From Nematopogon swammerdamellus (lineage: Eukaryota; Arthropoda; Insecta; Lepidoptera; Adelidae): DNA of 64,000 nucleotides. The stretch lies in assembly GCA_946902875.1 (NCBI GenBank), contig OX336345.1, forward strand, positions 16,027,395 to 16,091,394. The letters are read 5' to 3'. This document shows positions 1-11,699 of the stretch, piece by piece. The translations under genes were made by a program, and so were the position numbers. The notes beneath the pieces were generated by a model. It was given only the letters and a program-made list of their open reading frames with translations, was not told the origin of the DNA and did not search any database. How positions within the stretch are numbered: position 1 is the stretch's first letter; every line of letters begins with the position of its first letter.

Positions 1-84
1 AGCTACGATGCCACAGACAGACACACAGACACACAGGCAGACACACATACAGACAGAGAGAGAGACACACAGAGAGACGGAGAA
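1..84. repeat. CA/GACA-rich simple repeat
   Basis: CAGACACACAGACACACAGG and AGAGAGAGACACACAGAGAG tracts. Confidence 0.7.
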
Positions 85-762
85 GTCAAACTTATAACAC
101 CCCTCCTTTTGCGTCAGGGGTTAAAAAATAAGTCAAATGTCACCCGCTTCTGTAATGATACTTCTCTCTTTGTTGCAAATTGAGCTTAATGTTTGCACAA
201 ATAAAAATACTCGGGCGGGGAGGCGGTCTCGCAAACAATTTTAATTATAAGAGGATGAGAGTGTTGGCAGGTCGAAACCCGGCCCCTGACACCTTATTAG
301 CAAGTCCTGACATTATCCGTGAGTCTTTAAGTGCCCTCATAACTCTTGACGCTCGCCCGGTGTCTCGGACGGATTACAGTTGTGTGGCAGGAAAGCTTAT
401 GGCCTTTTTTTAAAGCCTAATAAAATGTCTAATTTTATTTCAGAATAAATTAATTCCATAATGCAGTCAGTCAGTCAGTCAGCCTGTTAAACATATAATA
501 TCATTGTATTTTAACGACTCGCAACTTTTAATCCGAAGCCCTCGGTTTTGTAATTATTTAAAATACGTTTTCACGTCAAAAATACAGGATACACTGCGGG
601 GACAGTCGACTTACAGATAAATCTAATTACTCCTGTTGTGCCTTTAATAAACTCATCAAAAGTTTGAATACTCCAAGCAGTTCATGAGCCGCAAATTAGT
701 CTAAGTGACAGCCACCAATAATATTAGCACGGGAAAGTCTGAGTCTAAAGAGTACATTCAGT
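85..762. other. No gene seen
   Basis: AT-rich with short chance frames only. Confidence 0.5.
464..484. repeat. (TCAG)n microsatellite, possible LINE tail scar
   Basis: Five TCAG units like those that end the RTE copies at 763 and 13.78 kb. No coding remnant adjoins it. Confidence 0.4.
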
Positions 763-925
763 CAGTCAGTCAGCGTGTAAGCGTCCAGTGCTGGACATTC
801 GCCTGTCCAATTTTCCTCCAGTCCTCCCGGCCTTCAGCGGTACGGAACCACTGCTTTCCGATGACCGTCCCACCTGGCGGGTGGTCTTCCCGCACTCCGT
901 TTTCCTGTCCACGACTACATTGATA
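763..925 (-). pseudogene. RTE-type LINE 3' end, degenerate copy
   Basis: Same family as the 13.8-kb copy: the - strand reads TAEGREDWRKIGQANVQHWT and then TLTR stop, with TGAC repeats after it. Only the last 50 or so codons remain, with a frameshift near the GRPP motif. Confidence 0.65.
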
Positions 926-2365
926 CCTAGTAACAGTTCGTTGAAATAAAATTGAGTTCGCATAAAGTTGAAAGAAAAAGTGAAAGAATGTTTATTTTCC
1001 CTTAGAAAACGCAAATGAAATCACCTTAGGCATAATGTTTGAAATTAAATTTATACGCTGCGCTGTTGTCTTCTTCGTTCGCCGTTAGTATAACGCCTAA
1101 TAAGCGGATCAAGTGTCATAAAATTTGTCCGTAAAACGCATCATATTTCAGCTAACGGAAGGCACGTGCTTATAATGCATATAATAAATGTTTACGACGT
1201 CTTTATATTAAAATTTCGGGATCTTTTCCATCAGCGTACTCAAAATTACATTTTCCTACGCACACTGACTGAACCTAATCGTAAATTTTCAATATACGAA
1301 ATGGCGCAGTAAGTTTTTTATGTTTATTCATTTATTGTTCGGCTTTTGAGTAGGTACTGCATTACACATTTTATAGACGACAAGCCTTCGTAACGTTTCG
1401 TTCCTCCCCCGCAGAACAATTTTTATGTTTAAGATCACTCATAATTAAATTTATGATTCATTAAGATTGCTTTTCTCCTGTAAAATCAAAAGTTTTAATT
1501 TACTTAAGAATGAAATTTAATTAACGTTTCCACGGCATTCCTTAACGAGACTTTAAGTAGGTAACGTAAATTTTATAATTTTCTCGTAAGGTAAGTACTC
1601 TCTTTGACAATGGCAATATTAACATTTTTCGTAAGTACTTAAAGAAGACAAGTAGGTACTTAGTTAAACTTAATGGTTGAGCAATATTACTATTTTCAAT
1701 CACTGATTAAAATTGTTTCTGAGTGAGATTTAAACTATTTATGCTCAAGGGGTGGCTGTGGTTCTAAAAGGGCTGATAAATTCAAGATACGTGTCATATG
1801 TTGTAACAAAAAGTTATTAACCTTTTTTCAAAACTAATATGGATGTCGGGTGGTCAGAATAAACAGCGTATAAATAAAAAATCTCCATTTCGACCGAGGC
1901 GTTCTCAAATAAGCTGGAGAACGTGGAAGGTATGTATACCTACCTCATGTATACTGTATACCCCGCAGTAACAGAAGAGCTTTCTCTCGCACAAGCCCGC
2001 ACAATATGTAATTACTTGGATCTTAGCGTCAACAATGAGTTTGATTATGATGGATGGTAGGTGTGAAACTATAATTAATAAACAATATTTGTACAAAGAT
2101 ATATAAGGAGAAACCGATATGTACATGTACAAGCAGTGCCGTACTGTAACTTACACGAAGGCAACTCAAACCATCGCGTGGCATAAATATTGAAGGCGAT
2201 TTTTTTAAAGGCGTTTTTATTGCGATAAATGACCAATTAATTTGCATGTAAGGGGTTGAGTGTATGTCATACAAAAATGGTTACATAGTTGAATTTATGG
2301 TTTCGTGTTGCTTAACGCTGACATGGCACCTAGTTGAAGCACGAGGAGAAGCAGCAGGTGAAGTT
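926..2365. other. No gene seen
   Basis: AT-rich intergenic sequence. The short - strand frames at 1905-2274 have no recognisable domain. Confidence 0.5.
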
Positions 2366-2656
2366 ATGACCGTTGGAGGCTGAACGTGGTTAGAATTCCA
2401 CGTTAAACTGTGGGTACCTTCCTTTCCCTTCTTACCTTACTAGGTGGTAGAGTTTAGCCCGGCCGGGTTGATACCACCGCACTGAGCGAAACGTCGGTCG
2501 AAACGGCTATGTAAATAGTTCGTGTTTTCCGTCCAGTTCAGTCTAGCCGACACGAAATGAAGGGAAGCACTGACATGGCACCTAGTTCACCCGGCTGACA
2601 TCACGGATGTTGTAGGTGATGTAGCCAACCGTGTCAGTTTCCATAATTTTTTTTTT
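2366..2656 (+). mobile_element. SINE body copy
   Basis: It starts in the 5' head (TGACCGTTGGAGGCTGA), runs through ACTAGGTGGTAG…CCACCGCACTGA and GGCTATGTAAATAGTTCGTG to GCCAACCGTGTCAGTTTCCA. The A tail is replaced by a T run. Confidence 0.7.
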
Positions 2657-2686
2657 TGTTAAAATCCGTCAGAAAAAACTCATTGG

Positions 2687-2767
2687 TGCAGCCGACCGGA
2701 TTCGAACCTCGAACCTCTCGCAAGAGAGGCCGACGACGCCCAGACAATTCGGCCACCCGCGCCGCTT
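2687..2767 (-). repeat. tRNA-like sequence (type II tRNA-derived SINE head or pseudogene)
   Basis: The - strand shows GGTGGCCGAATTGTCTGGGC (box A of a Ser/Leu-type tRNA), a CCTCTCTTGCGAGAGG hairpin, GGTTCGAATCC (box B) and CCA. The stems do not pair well enough for a functional tRNA. Confidence 0.45.
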
Positions 2768-3228
2768 TCTCCAGCCCCAGTCTGCACGCTGCATTGGGAA
2801 GTGACACCTACCTACAGTTACAATACAGCGGTATGACACCATTCCGACATGAACATGGCCTCTTGAATTGCATTATGGTCTGATGTTTCTTACTTATGTA
2901 TATGGAAATGTATGCCATCGTAAGCAAAATGTTCAGATCGCTGTTTTTGTCGTAATTTCTTCAGTGCGGTGGTATCAATCCCAAGGGTATAGAGGTAAAA
3001 GGGAATACCAATAAACTCATTCATCATTTGCTCTACCATCGTTACGTTCAATATGTAGGTACTTACTGTGTGTATGTAGGTTACATAAGCTTACCCGGCT
3101 TACCCTCTTACTTAGAGTGCCTTTAACTCAGCTAGCAGGTAGGTCATCATAAATATAGGTAAATATTATGTGTTCTTTAGAGAACTACTTGTTTGTATAT
3201 CCGTCCGACTCAGATTTTTTACATTTTT

Positions 3229-3607
3229 TTTATGCAAACTGACACGGTTGGCTACATCAACCACTACATTCGTGATGTCATCCCATAACACCTTGGTGAA
3301 CTAGGTGCCATGCCAGTGCTTCCCTTCGATCGTGCCGGCTAGACTGAACTGGACGGAAAAGACAAACTATTTACATAGTCGTTTCAACCGACCTTTCATT
3401 CAGTGCGGTGGTATTAACCCAGGGCGGGTTAAACCCTACCACCTAGTAAGGTAAGAAGGGAAGGTACCTATAGTTTTACGTGGAACCCGAACCACGGTCA
3501 GCCTCCAACCGACGAGCGGTCACCCATCCATCCACTGACAGAGCCCGGGTGTGCTTATGATCCGACCGACAGTCGACCGACCGCACCACTTTGCTAACGA
3601 GGCTGAC
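3229..3607 (-). mobile_element. SINE, full length with tRNA/5S-like head
   Basis: Reading the - strand: GTCAGCCTCGTTAGC, a box-A-like part, a 5S-like core (TAAGCACACC…GATGGGTGACCGCTCG), a box-B-like word, the body, and an A tail (T run at 3222-3230). Confidence 0.75.
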
Positions 3608-4035
3608 AAAATCTAATGTAGGTACTAATGAAGCACAAAAAAAACACAAAAAAAATCCAAAATGCTATCCATTGAAGGTATCAAGCTGATATGATTAGCT
3701 ACGTAATGTAAGCCCATTAAACAAAATGGTTCTGTCGGGTTCTGTAGGCAAAGTTGGGATAGCCAGGCGCCACGGTCCGACGCACATCTGAGGCTCATAA
3801 CTTTTTTTTCTTCCACACTCATAACTTTTTCGCCGGTTTCGGCTACTACCCACCCACCGATTAATTCCTAAATGTCCTTGCCTGGACCATCATTAGACAT
3901 ATTTTATTTTATTTCACATACTCGTAACAACTTTTATGTTCTACTTCGTCTGAACAAATCGGCGTCCGGGAAGACCTGGCGGAAATTTTATTATAATTCT
4001 CACCCAGTTTCCAACATTACCATACGTAGGTGTGC

Positions 4036-4330
4036 ACAACAGTAGCGAGTGTGTGGGGCCGGTGCTTTAAAACGAATAGTCCCACTGCATCTCTCTTCAC
4101 GCATGTCGTAAATGGCGACTAAAGGACAAGGTGCTGTTCTAAAGGGCGGCAAGGTAGCCACACCTTTACACGATCCTTCCACCGAGTCATACAGTAAGTC
4201 TTCGTGCCTTAGGTACTTGTTGCTTGATATATTTTCCTAATAATTTGCTAAACACGATCATAGTGTGTTGTGCTATAAAAGTTACCTGTATTTCTGTAGC
4301 ACAACATCGATTACTCTGTTTATCGTCCGT
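4036..4330 (+). repeat. Repeat sharing the alternative SINE head
   Basis: GTGTGGGGCCGGTGCTTTAA and ATGTCGTAAATGGCGACTAA as in the alternative head, then a different body with the inverted pair TGTTGTGCTATAAA…TGTAGCACAACA. Confidence 0.5.
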
Positions 4331-4679
4331 ACTCTGCTTATACGGATGTTTCTGGATAGGGTTTCGTAACTTCAGGGTTCGAAAGGGGTCCATATATGAA
4401 GACGAAAAGCTGTGAAACTTTTTCCAAAATTCGTTCATTTTATGGTACTTTTTGGTGAAAGAGCTTTGGTGGACTTTTAACGTCCGCCTTTATTAAATAA
4501 ACATAAAATGACTAACTTGCATGCTTAACAGCTATTAGAATGTAGTAGGTAAATTCCAAACACTTTAATTTGAATGACATCAAAAGAAAAAGGGGACTGG
4601 CTAGGTCATTGTACTCCCTAGACCTAGACAGCACTGTTGCCAAATCTCACTGTCCATCGAGTTATTACAATTTAAAATT

Positions 4680-4797
4680 TTTGTATGAAAAAAAATATAC
4701 GGAATTTCGATTTGAGTGATAAGGATTTTTTTCTTCTAATAATGAGTACTTTCTATTCCTGAAGTTTCTCAAGCCTATCTTGAAACACCCTGTACAT
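4680..4797. repeat. Possible MITE end
   Basis: AT-rich stretch ending AACACCCTGTA, like the ends of mariner-type MITEs. No partner end seen. Confidence 0.25.
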
Positions 4798-5452
4798 TAC
4801 CGTCGACTTCGTTGTCGAGATACAACGTGTGTGATATGTATTTCCAACATTCTCTTCCATTTGATCAACGCCATCGCACAGTCAGACGGGAGTATAACTA
4901 CGTAAGCCCTGTCTTCAATTCGATATAACGTTTAGTTACAACCTCGTAAGAGACGGTCAACTTACTGTCCCATTGGTTCAACACTGCAGAAGGCAAATGG
5001 ATCGAGTCGAAAGGTTCCGAGCGTATGCCTGTACTATATAGCTACACAGCGAGTCCTCCGGGGAAGGAAATTGCGTTGGAATCCGACGGAGATAAACTAT
5101 ACTTAAGCGACAGTCGAGCAAGGACGAGAGAGGAAAGGTCAGAGAACAAATATGAGGCGGAGGGAGGGAGGGCTCGCTCCGTCGCCGCTGCAAAGGGACG
5201 CCCGAGAGTAATGCGTACAATCCTCGTAGAGTATTGAGGACTGTTTCATTACAGATTCCATTCCACTATATCACATATTAGTATTGGATAGAAATAACAA
5301 AGAAAAGAAGGAACATAAAACTTTGATCAAGAATTCAATTACAACTATATGAAACAGAAAAGTTGAACGCACTTCCTGCGCATATGTTTCAGGTTTCTCC
5401 TAAGTACCTATGACTCTAGAATCCTTACATTTCTAAACTTACCTTTCTGCCC
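4798..5452. other. No gene seen
   Basis: The short frames at 5025-5237 and their antisense have no recognisable motif. Confidence 0.45.
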
Positions 5453-5770
5453 TTTTTTTATGGAAACTGACACGGTTGGCTACATCACCTACAACATCCG
5501 TGATGTCAGCCCATAACACCGGGTGAAATAGGTGCCATGTCAGCGCCCCCTTCATTTCATGTCGGCTACACTGAACTGTACGAACTATTTACATAGCCGT
5601 TTATACAGACGTTTCATTCAGTGCGGTGGTACCAACCCGGGCGATATAAACCCTACCGCCTAGTAAGGGAAGACCGAAGAGAAGGGACCGACAATTTTAC
5701 GTGGAATCCGAATCACGGTCAGCCTCCAACGGTCGAGCGGTCAAGTACTGACCGCGCTCAGGAGTGCTTA
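5453..5770 (-). mobile_element. SINE, 5' truncated
   Basis: The body and A tail (T run at 5453-5460) are present; it breaks off inside the 5S-like core at about 5770. Confidence 0.7.
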
Positions 5771-6480
5771 ACAGCTGTTGTTAATGTTAATTTTAATGTT
5801 GAAAATTCAAGTCACATAGCTTCACAAACTACCATGAGTAGAGCCGTTCTTAAGGCCATCGTGATCAGATTTCGCTCAATATTTACCAGATAAGCTATGA
5901 ACTGTGGTGGCCAACATCCCACGCTGCGCCTCCACCCACAGTTGCGCAAGATAAACATTGTGTCAAGCCCAAAGTCCCGGGCTCATTACGGCACCTCTGA
6001 AATTGGATTCTTTTGGCTCTCTGTTTTCTGTGCGAAGAAAACCGTAAACAAAGTTCGGTGAAGGCCCGATCAAGCTCTACCATAATATCAAGCGTGGGGG
6101 TGTCTCAACATTGGTAGGTGTGTCGACTCACATCTGGGAGGACCGCTGGAGAAATGTGCCTGAAGCCGTTGTCAGTTGCTTGAATTATTACTACTACTTC
6201 AACCGCTATACGATTTACACATATGTAAAAGAATACGATGAATTGATCATACGGCAAATGCTAGTTGTATGTTATTGGGCAAAAACATCACACCGACCCG
6301 AGAAGAAATCAATTTTTGTATTTCCATGGTAAGGTTTTTTTTTTTATTTTCCAATAATGATCACATGGGGAACGTGATCATGCACAATCCTTCGAACTTA
6401 TACAGCCCTATGCGTGTTCGCACGACAGTGCCGGCAAGTGCTGAAATGTTCTATTGCGATTAAATACTGTTAAATCCACA
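5771..6480. other. No gene seen
   Basis: Probably old repeat debris. Confidence 0.4.
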
Positions 6481-6860
6481 TCAGTGTGAATTTAATGGGG
6501 CCTCTCTGCATGAGCGTGGTTTTGCGAGGAGTGGTGTTACTGGCCGTGTGTGATCTTCTTTTGAACGTCTAGGTACAGCCATCCGTGTCGGATATCCATG
6601 AAAAAAAAGGAAAGAGGCGATGCCGGCGAAATTAGACCGGACAGAGTATACATCATAACTTCTAGTAGCACATCGGAGGGAGAAGATTCCAAGGGACGAC
6701 GCCTCTGCCATCGAAACTTGCCCACCAACCACATCAACGCAGACTACATGCCAGAAATAGTGGCCATGAAGAATTTTTCTAAATGTAAAGTAGGACTGCA
6801 AATCAGAGCCGATGTAAAAACAAATTAAAAGTTTTTTTTTATGTCTGAACGCCCACATTT
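6481..6860. repeat. Unclassified repeat shared with 63.5 kb
   Basis: On the - strand, GATATCCGACACGGATGGCT, GAAGATCACACACGGCCAGT and AACACCACTCCTCGCAAAAC reappear, diverged and in + orientation, at 63540-63610. The 6598-6828 + frame (start MKKKERGDAGEI) is open, but I do not recognise it. Confidence 0.35.
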
Positions 6861-7574
6861 TTTTTTAACTTCACAGCACTTACTACACAGCACTAAATAA
6901 TATGAGTTGTTTTATTATCCTTCACTCTCCTATTTAAAGGAGTGTTCCAAAATTCACAGGACCAAGCCTCCTTAAAAATTGAGAAATTGGAAAAAAATAT
7001 ATCAAATTTCCGATCTTAAACTGAAAATCCTAATTTTAAAATGTGTATTTTAACCTTGGGTCTCATGAGGTAAGGTTTTCTACGAAACACTCTATGTACA
7101 AACTTTATTTTGCTGGGCAACTTTTATACAACGGTAGTAATGAAGAGGGCCGCTGAACCTGGAATCTCTCGAAATTTTGTAAGAAACTCGTTACTGGTGA
7201 ACGAGCGAAATCTTCAAAAAGATGACTAAACCGTATGGGCTCGCTAGGGAATGCGGGAATTATGATTATACGAGTATGAATGGCCAATCCAATATCAGAC
7301 GAATAGCGAGCGGCCACAAAAAATAAATAAGTTACATATTTTGATGAAAAAAATCTCTAGACACACGACGCCGCTAAGATTTTGTGTTACCAGGTCTGTC
7401 CTAAAAACCTTTTCTACTTTTTTATTTATTGTTTTATCAAGAGGACAACATCATCTCTATGATAGATAGATGATTTTCATAGTAGGTATTAAGTTTGTTT
7501 AGTATTTTTAATCGGTAATTTATTCAGTTGAAGTTTTGTAATCCCTATTCTATGTGTTACTTGTTGGTGTCTCC
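6861..7574. other. No gene seen
   Basis: AT-rich. Short inverted motifs (GTGTTCCAAAATTCA at the left, GAAACACTC at the right) hint at an old MITE over 6942-7095. Confidence 0.35.
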
Positions 7575-7600
7575 AAATAAATAAATAAATAAATAAATTG
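7575..7600. repeat. (AAAT)n microsatellite
   Basis: Six AAAT units before (CATA)n at 7601-7613. Confidence 0.8.
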
Positions 7601-7625
7601 CATACATACATACATTTTGTACCGT

Positions 7626-7954
7626 GTGGGGCCGGTACCTTAAAAGAATAGCCCCACTGCATCTCTCCCCGTGTATGTCGTAAAAGGCGACTAAGGGATA
7701 TGACTCCCTTCTTATATTACTAGGTGGTAGGGTTTAACCCGCCCGGGTTGGTACCACCGCACTGAATGAAAGTTCGGTCGAAACGGCTATGTAAATAGTT
7801 TGTGTTTTCCGTCCAGATCAGTGTAGCCGGCACGACCGAAGGGAAGCACTGACGTGGCACCAAGTTCACCCGGTGTTATGGGCTGACATCACGGATGTTG
7901 TAGGTGATGTAGCCAACCGTGTCAGTTTCAATAAAAAAATAAAATAAAAAAAAT
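7626..7954 (+). mobile_element. SINE with the alternative head
   Basis: The head is GGGGCCGGTACCTTAAAAGA with GTCGTAAAAGGCGACTAAGG in place of the tRNA/5S head; the body and A tail are the same as in the other copies. Confidence 0.7.
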
Positions 7955-7988
7955 ACATATCACGAGTTGTATCCCGACAGGCGGGTTA

Positions 7989-8240
7989 AGCAGAGTAATC
8001 GCGGTGTTGTGCTGTAAGTACTCTTGTAAATTACAGCACAACACCGACCACCACGTTTAATGTATTAGGACAAGATAACTATCAAATATGGCACGAAGAC
8101 CCAACTGCTGCATGACTCTGTTGAAGGACCGTGCCAAGGAGAGAGGTGGCTACCTGTCGCCCTTTAACACGACACCTTGTCCTTTTCCCTTAATCTCCTT
8201 TTATGACATGCACGGGGAGAGATGCAATGGGGCTTGTATA
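7989..8240 (-). repeat. Same repeat as at 4.0 kb, inverted
   Basis: It includes GTGTTGTGCTGTAAGTA…TTACAGCACAACAC and, at the right, GACATGCACGGGGAGAGATG. Confidence 0.5.
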
Positions 8241-8473
8241 TAGATTGGAATTGGATAAACTATATATAACCATACCGAGCACAAAGTTCGTATTTCCTCA
8301 AGGGTATTCAGTTACTCATATATCGTGGTGGCGGAACGTAAGTATGCCCTCTACATATTCAGATCTTCAAATGGAGCGTCTGTAGGGCAATAACACTAAA
8401 TCAAACCGACCCGCACAGCAATAAGTAAGTGGAGGTAGCTACTACTTAGTAAAGTATACTGCCACTTCATCAC

Positions 8474-8700
8474 TAAGTTTAACCCGCCCGGGTTGGTACC
8501 ACCGCACTGAATGAAACGTCGGTCTAAACGGCTATGTAAATAGTTTGTGTTTTCCGACCAGTTCAGTGTAGCCGGCACGATCAAAGGGGGAAGCACTGAC
8601 ATGGCACCTAGTTCACCCGGTGTTATGGGCTGACATCACGGACGTTGTAGGTGATGTAGCCAACCGTGTCAGTTTCCATAAAAAAAAAATTAAAAAAAAA
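8474..8700 (+). mobile_element. SINE, 5' truncated
   Basis: It starts inside the body at GTTTAACCCGCCCGGGTTGG and ends in a mixed A tail. Confidence 0.7.
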
Positions 8701-8751
8701 CTAAATACTTCTTTACCGTAGTAACACTTTAGTCAATTTTGTTCATTAAAA

Positions 8752-9119
8752 TTTTTTTTTATGGTAATTGACTCGGTTGGCACATCACCTCAACACCCGA
8801 GACCTCGGCCCATAACGACTTGGTGAACTCGGTGCCACGTCATTGCTTCCCTTTGGTCGTGCCGGCTACACTAAACTGGACGAAAAACACTATTTGCAGA
8901 GCCGCTTCGGCAGAGCTTTCATTCGGTGCGGTCAATGGGTTAAACCCTACCCCCCAGTAGGTAAGAAGTGAAGGGACGTACAGTTTTACGTGGAATCCGA
9001 ATCCTGGTGAGCCTCAGCGGCCGAACGGTCACCCATCCTAGTTCTGACCGCGCCCGCAGGTGTGCTTAAGATCACGAACGGCGGTCGATCGATCGCACCA
9101 CAGAGCTACCAAGACTGAC
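8752..9119 (-). mobile_element. SINE, full length with tRNA/5S-like head
   Basis: The - strand head GTCAGTCTTGGTAGCTCTGT (box A), TTAAGCACACCTGCGGGCGC, GGATGGGTGACCG (5S box-C-like) and a GGATTCGGATTCC box-B-like word are all readable. Confidence 0.75.
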
Positions 9120-9978
9120 AAAGTTCTTGTTGCACAAGAAGTGATTGTAATTCGCCTGATTGTAAAATCATAAAAATATAATATTATTTTCCCTGTCGCA
9201 TGCATGTGGGATAGTGGGCGCAAGATAAACCAAAAGAAAAATAGTTGATGTCTGACATTAATTTAGCTCTCGGTATGGGCAGTAATTTTGTGAATGAAGC
9301 GGAAATGCGTTAAGGAAGTGACGAGGGAAGTGACGTAATTTTAAGTATATTATTATGATGATTTGGTGCGGGCTACAGTTGGCACATGTCAACAGCTGTC
9401 ACCAATGCTTTTATAAACACAGTGTTAAATAAATGTTACAATTTATTGGCCACAAAGTGATTCATTGCTTTTTTCCGGCCGCTAATAACGCCGGGTGATC
9501 TGCAAAGAGGATATAAACCGCGTGATCTGATCTATCGATTGTCTTTTCCTAGGAAGGATTCTGTTTCCAATTTGGTTGTCCTATCCTAAAAGCTCGTTGA
9601 ATATCTGTATGGAGAAAAACGGCGTTTTCACAGATAACTTCTAAGGAAAAATCTACTGTTTCCACGTTATTTTTTGTATAATAAAATTCGTAAATCTCGT
9701 CGATAGCGTCGTCAGAAGCTGATCATACGCTCGCTTGCTCACAACATATTGGGCCTCTAAGACTAGAATACATTTATGATAAAACCGTCGCGACGACACG
9801 TTCGTTGTTCGGAAACATCTGTTGGAAATAAGAAGATGCTTCTGAAATGTTATTGGCTGACGACGTAAAATTTTATTGGCTGTTTGATGTGTCTGAGACT
9901 GTCTTCAGTCTATGCTTCAGTAGACTGACTATTGAACATAGCCACCCATGCCAATGGGGCGGGGTTATTCTCTATTTT
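9120..9978. other. No gene seen
   Basis: No ORF of note. Around 9440 (AAATGTTACAATTTATTGGC) resembles repeat or LTR-end sequence, but no partner LTR is found. Confidence 0.4.
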
Positions 9979-10200
9979 TAACCGACTTCAAAAAAAGGAG
10001 GAGGTTCTTAATTCGACTGAATTTGTTTGTATGTTACGTGATACTCGTATCTTCGCCAATTGGTTCACAAATTGGTGATTTCAATTATTATTTTATTAAT
10101 TGAATTGGTTATACCTATTCGAGGTTCCACCTCCAAGGGTGGAAAATTGAGGGATGAATACCGCTCATTTGAATTTCACCCACTTCCCGTCAACCATTTT
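9979..10200 (+). repeat. Interspersed repeat starting ACCGACTTCAAAAAA
   Basis: AACCGACTTCAAAAAAAGGA followed by GGAGGTTCTTAATTCGACTG is a motif frequent in insect genomes; class not determined here. Confidence 0.4.
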
Positions 10201-10455
10201 TAATAAAACTTAGCACAATATGTAGTTGCAAAAAAAAATTCAAGCAGTTTTTTTTAATATGTAACATCTTTTGTTTTGCTCTGCGCTATTAGCAATTCAT
10301 CGCCACTAGCAATTTATCACTATCCGTCTCACTCGCTCCATCTGGCTTCTCGATTCGTCTAGTGACATAGAGCTGCAGCTATCGCTATTTATTTGATAAT
10401 CGCTAATAAAGAATAGGCCTCTATAAGAAATAATAAGGAATAAGGTATCTATAAG

Positions 10456-10710
10456 AAAAACCGGCCAAGTGTGAGTCTCTTGTTTCTTGTATGGGAGGGA
10501 ACCCCCTTAATTTTTAATTTTTTGAATTTGTTATTATTTCTTGTTATATCCGCTATAATAACACAATATTCTGTGAAAATTTCAATCGGCTACCTAGATA
10601 GACAGTTCCAAAGATACAGCAGTAGGACAGACAGACAGACAGACGGCGTAGGCTTAGTAATAGGCTTCCAAGAACAGTAGGCTTCCTTACGGGATACGGA
10701 AACCAAAAAA
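10456..10710 (+). repeat. Interspersed repeat ending in a GGATACGGAA motif
   Basis: It starts AAAACCGGCCAAGTGTGAGT, includes TCTGTGAAAATTTCAATCGG and (GACA)n, and ends in ATACGGAAACC. The family is common in Lepidoptera and its class is uncertain. Confidence 0.6.
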
Positions 10711-10989
10711 CCAAAAACCAACGCACAATCCATTCAAGCCGAAATGTTTCGCTCGGGTTCTCATAAAGCAACTCTTGCCCGTGTCGCTGCCTAATGTCCA
10801 ACACTCTCCGGATCGTACGAGATTTGAGTGATGAAGAGCTCCCTCGCACTGAAATATGACGAAACCTCTGAAACGACCTCCCCCTGCCCTACCCCCCTCC
10901 CTCCTTTCGCGCTCAGACTGCTCCGTGCCACACAGCATGCAGATATTATGACTATATCTAGGTACATATTATATCCATACATACCACAC

Positions 10990-11180
10990 GCTGTATCGCG
11001 ACAATCCGGGTAAGCAGAGTAATCGGTGTTGTGCTGCAAGTAATCTTTTAAATGACAGCACAATACCGACCACCACGTTTAGCAAAGTATTCGGACAAGA
11101 TAACTATCAAGCAGCCAGTAAGGCACGAAGACCCACCTGCAGTATGACTCGGTTGAATGACCGCCACAAGGCGAGAGGTA
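10990..11180 (-). repeat. Partial copy of the 8.0-kb repeat
   Basis: GGTGTTGTGCTGCAAGTAAT and ACCGACCACCACGTTTAGCA match the 8.0-kb copy. Confidence 0.5.
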
Positions 11181-11201
11181 CGATGGTATGGGTATACCAT
11201 C

Positions 11202-11483
11202 ATACTAGGTGGTAGGGTTTAACCCGACCAGATTGATACCACCGCACCGATGAAGGTTCGGTAGAAGCGACTATGTAAATAGTTTGTGCTTTCCTTCCAG
11301 TGCAGTGTAGCCGAAATGACCAAAGAGAAGCACTGACATGGCATCTACATCGTTCACCAAGGTGTTATGAGCTGAAATCACGACGTCATGCAGCCAAATG
11401 TCAGGTTACTTAAATCATCACGGATGTCGTAGGTTATGTAGCCAACCGTGTCAGTTTCTATTAAAAAAACAAAACCAAAAAAT
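11202..11483 (+). mobile_element. SINE, diverged, with duplicated 3' part
   Basis: The body is intact from ACTAGGTGGTAGGGTTTAAC. The end segment (TCACGACGTCATGCAGCCAA, then TCACGGATGTCGTAGG) is present twice. Confidence 0.65.
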
Positions 11484-11665
11484 TTTTATGCGGTGACGAT
11501 GACCGATGACGATGATGTGACGTTTTTTCTCAGTTTACTCCCGATTTTAATAACGCTCCTTTTCCATAAAAAAAAAAACAAAACAAAAAATGGGTATGCG
11601 GTGACGATGACCGATGACGATGATGTGGAGTTTTTTTTCAGTTTACTCCCCATTTTCATAACATC
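11461..11665. repeat. 108-bp tandem duplication
   Basis: CGGTGACGATGACCGATGAC and TCAGTTTACTCCC occur twice, 108 bases apart. Both frames of the ORFs here are products of this duplication. Confidence 0.8.
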
Positions 11666-11699
11666 TCTAAGGAATAATAACTTCAAACCTTGATAAATT

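Noticed and set aside
2687..2767. Functional tRNA-Ser/Leu gene
   Set aside because: Boxes A and B and a CCA are present, but acceptor and T stems do not pair properly; more likely a SINE head or pseudogene.
8990..9119. A genuine 5S rRNA or tRNA gene
   Set aside because: The 5S-like and tRNA-like pieces sit at the head of a dispersed SINE with an A tail, repeated many times with decay.
9380..9480. LTR of a retrotransposon
   Set aside because: The sequence has an LTR-like feel (polyadenylation-type words, ATTGGCCACAAAGTG), but no second LTR, primer site or gag/pol was found.
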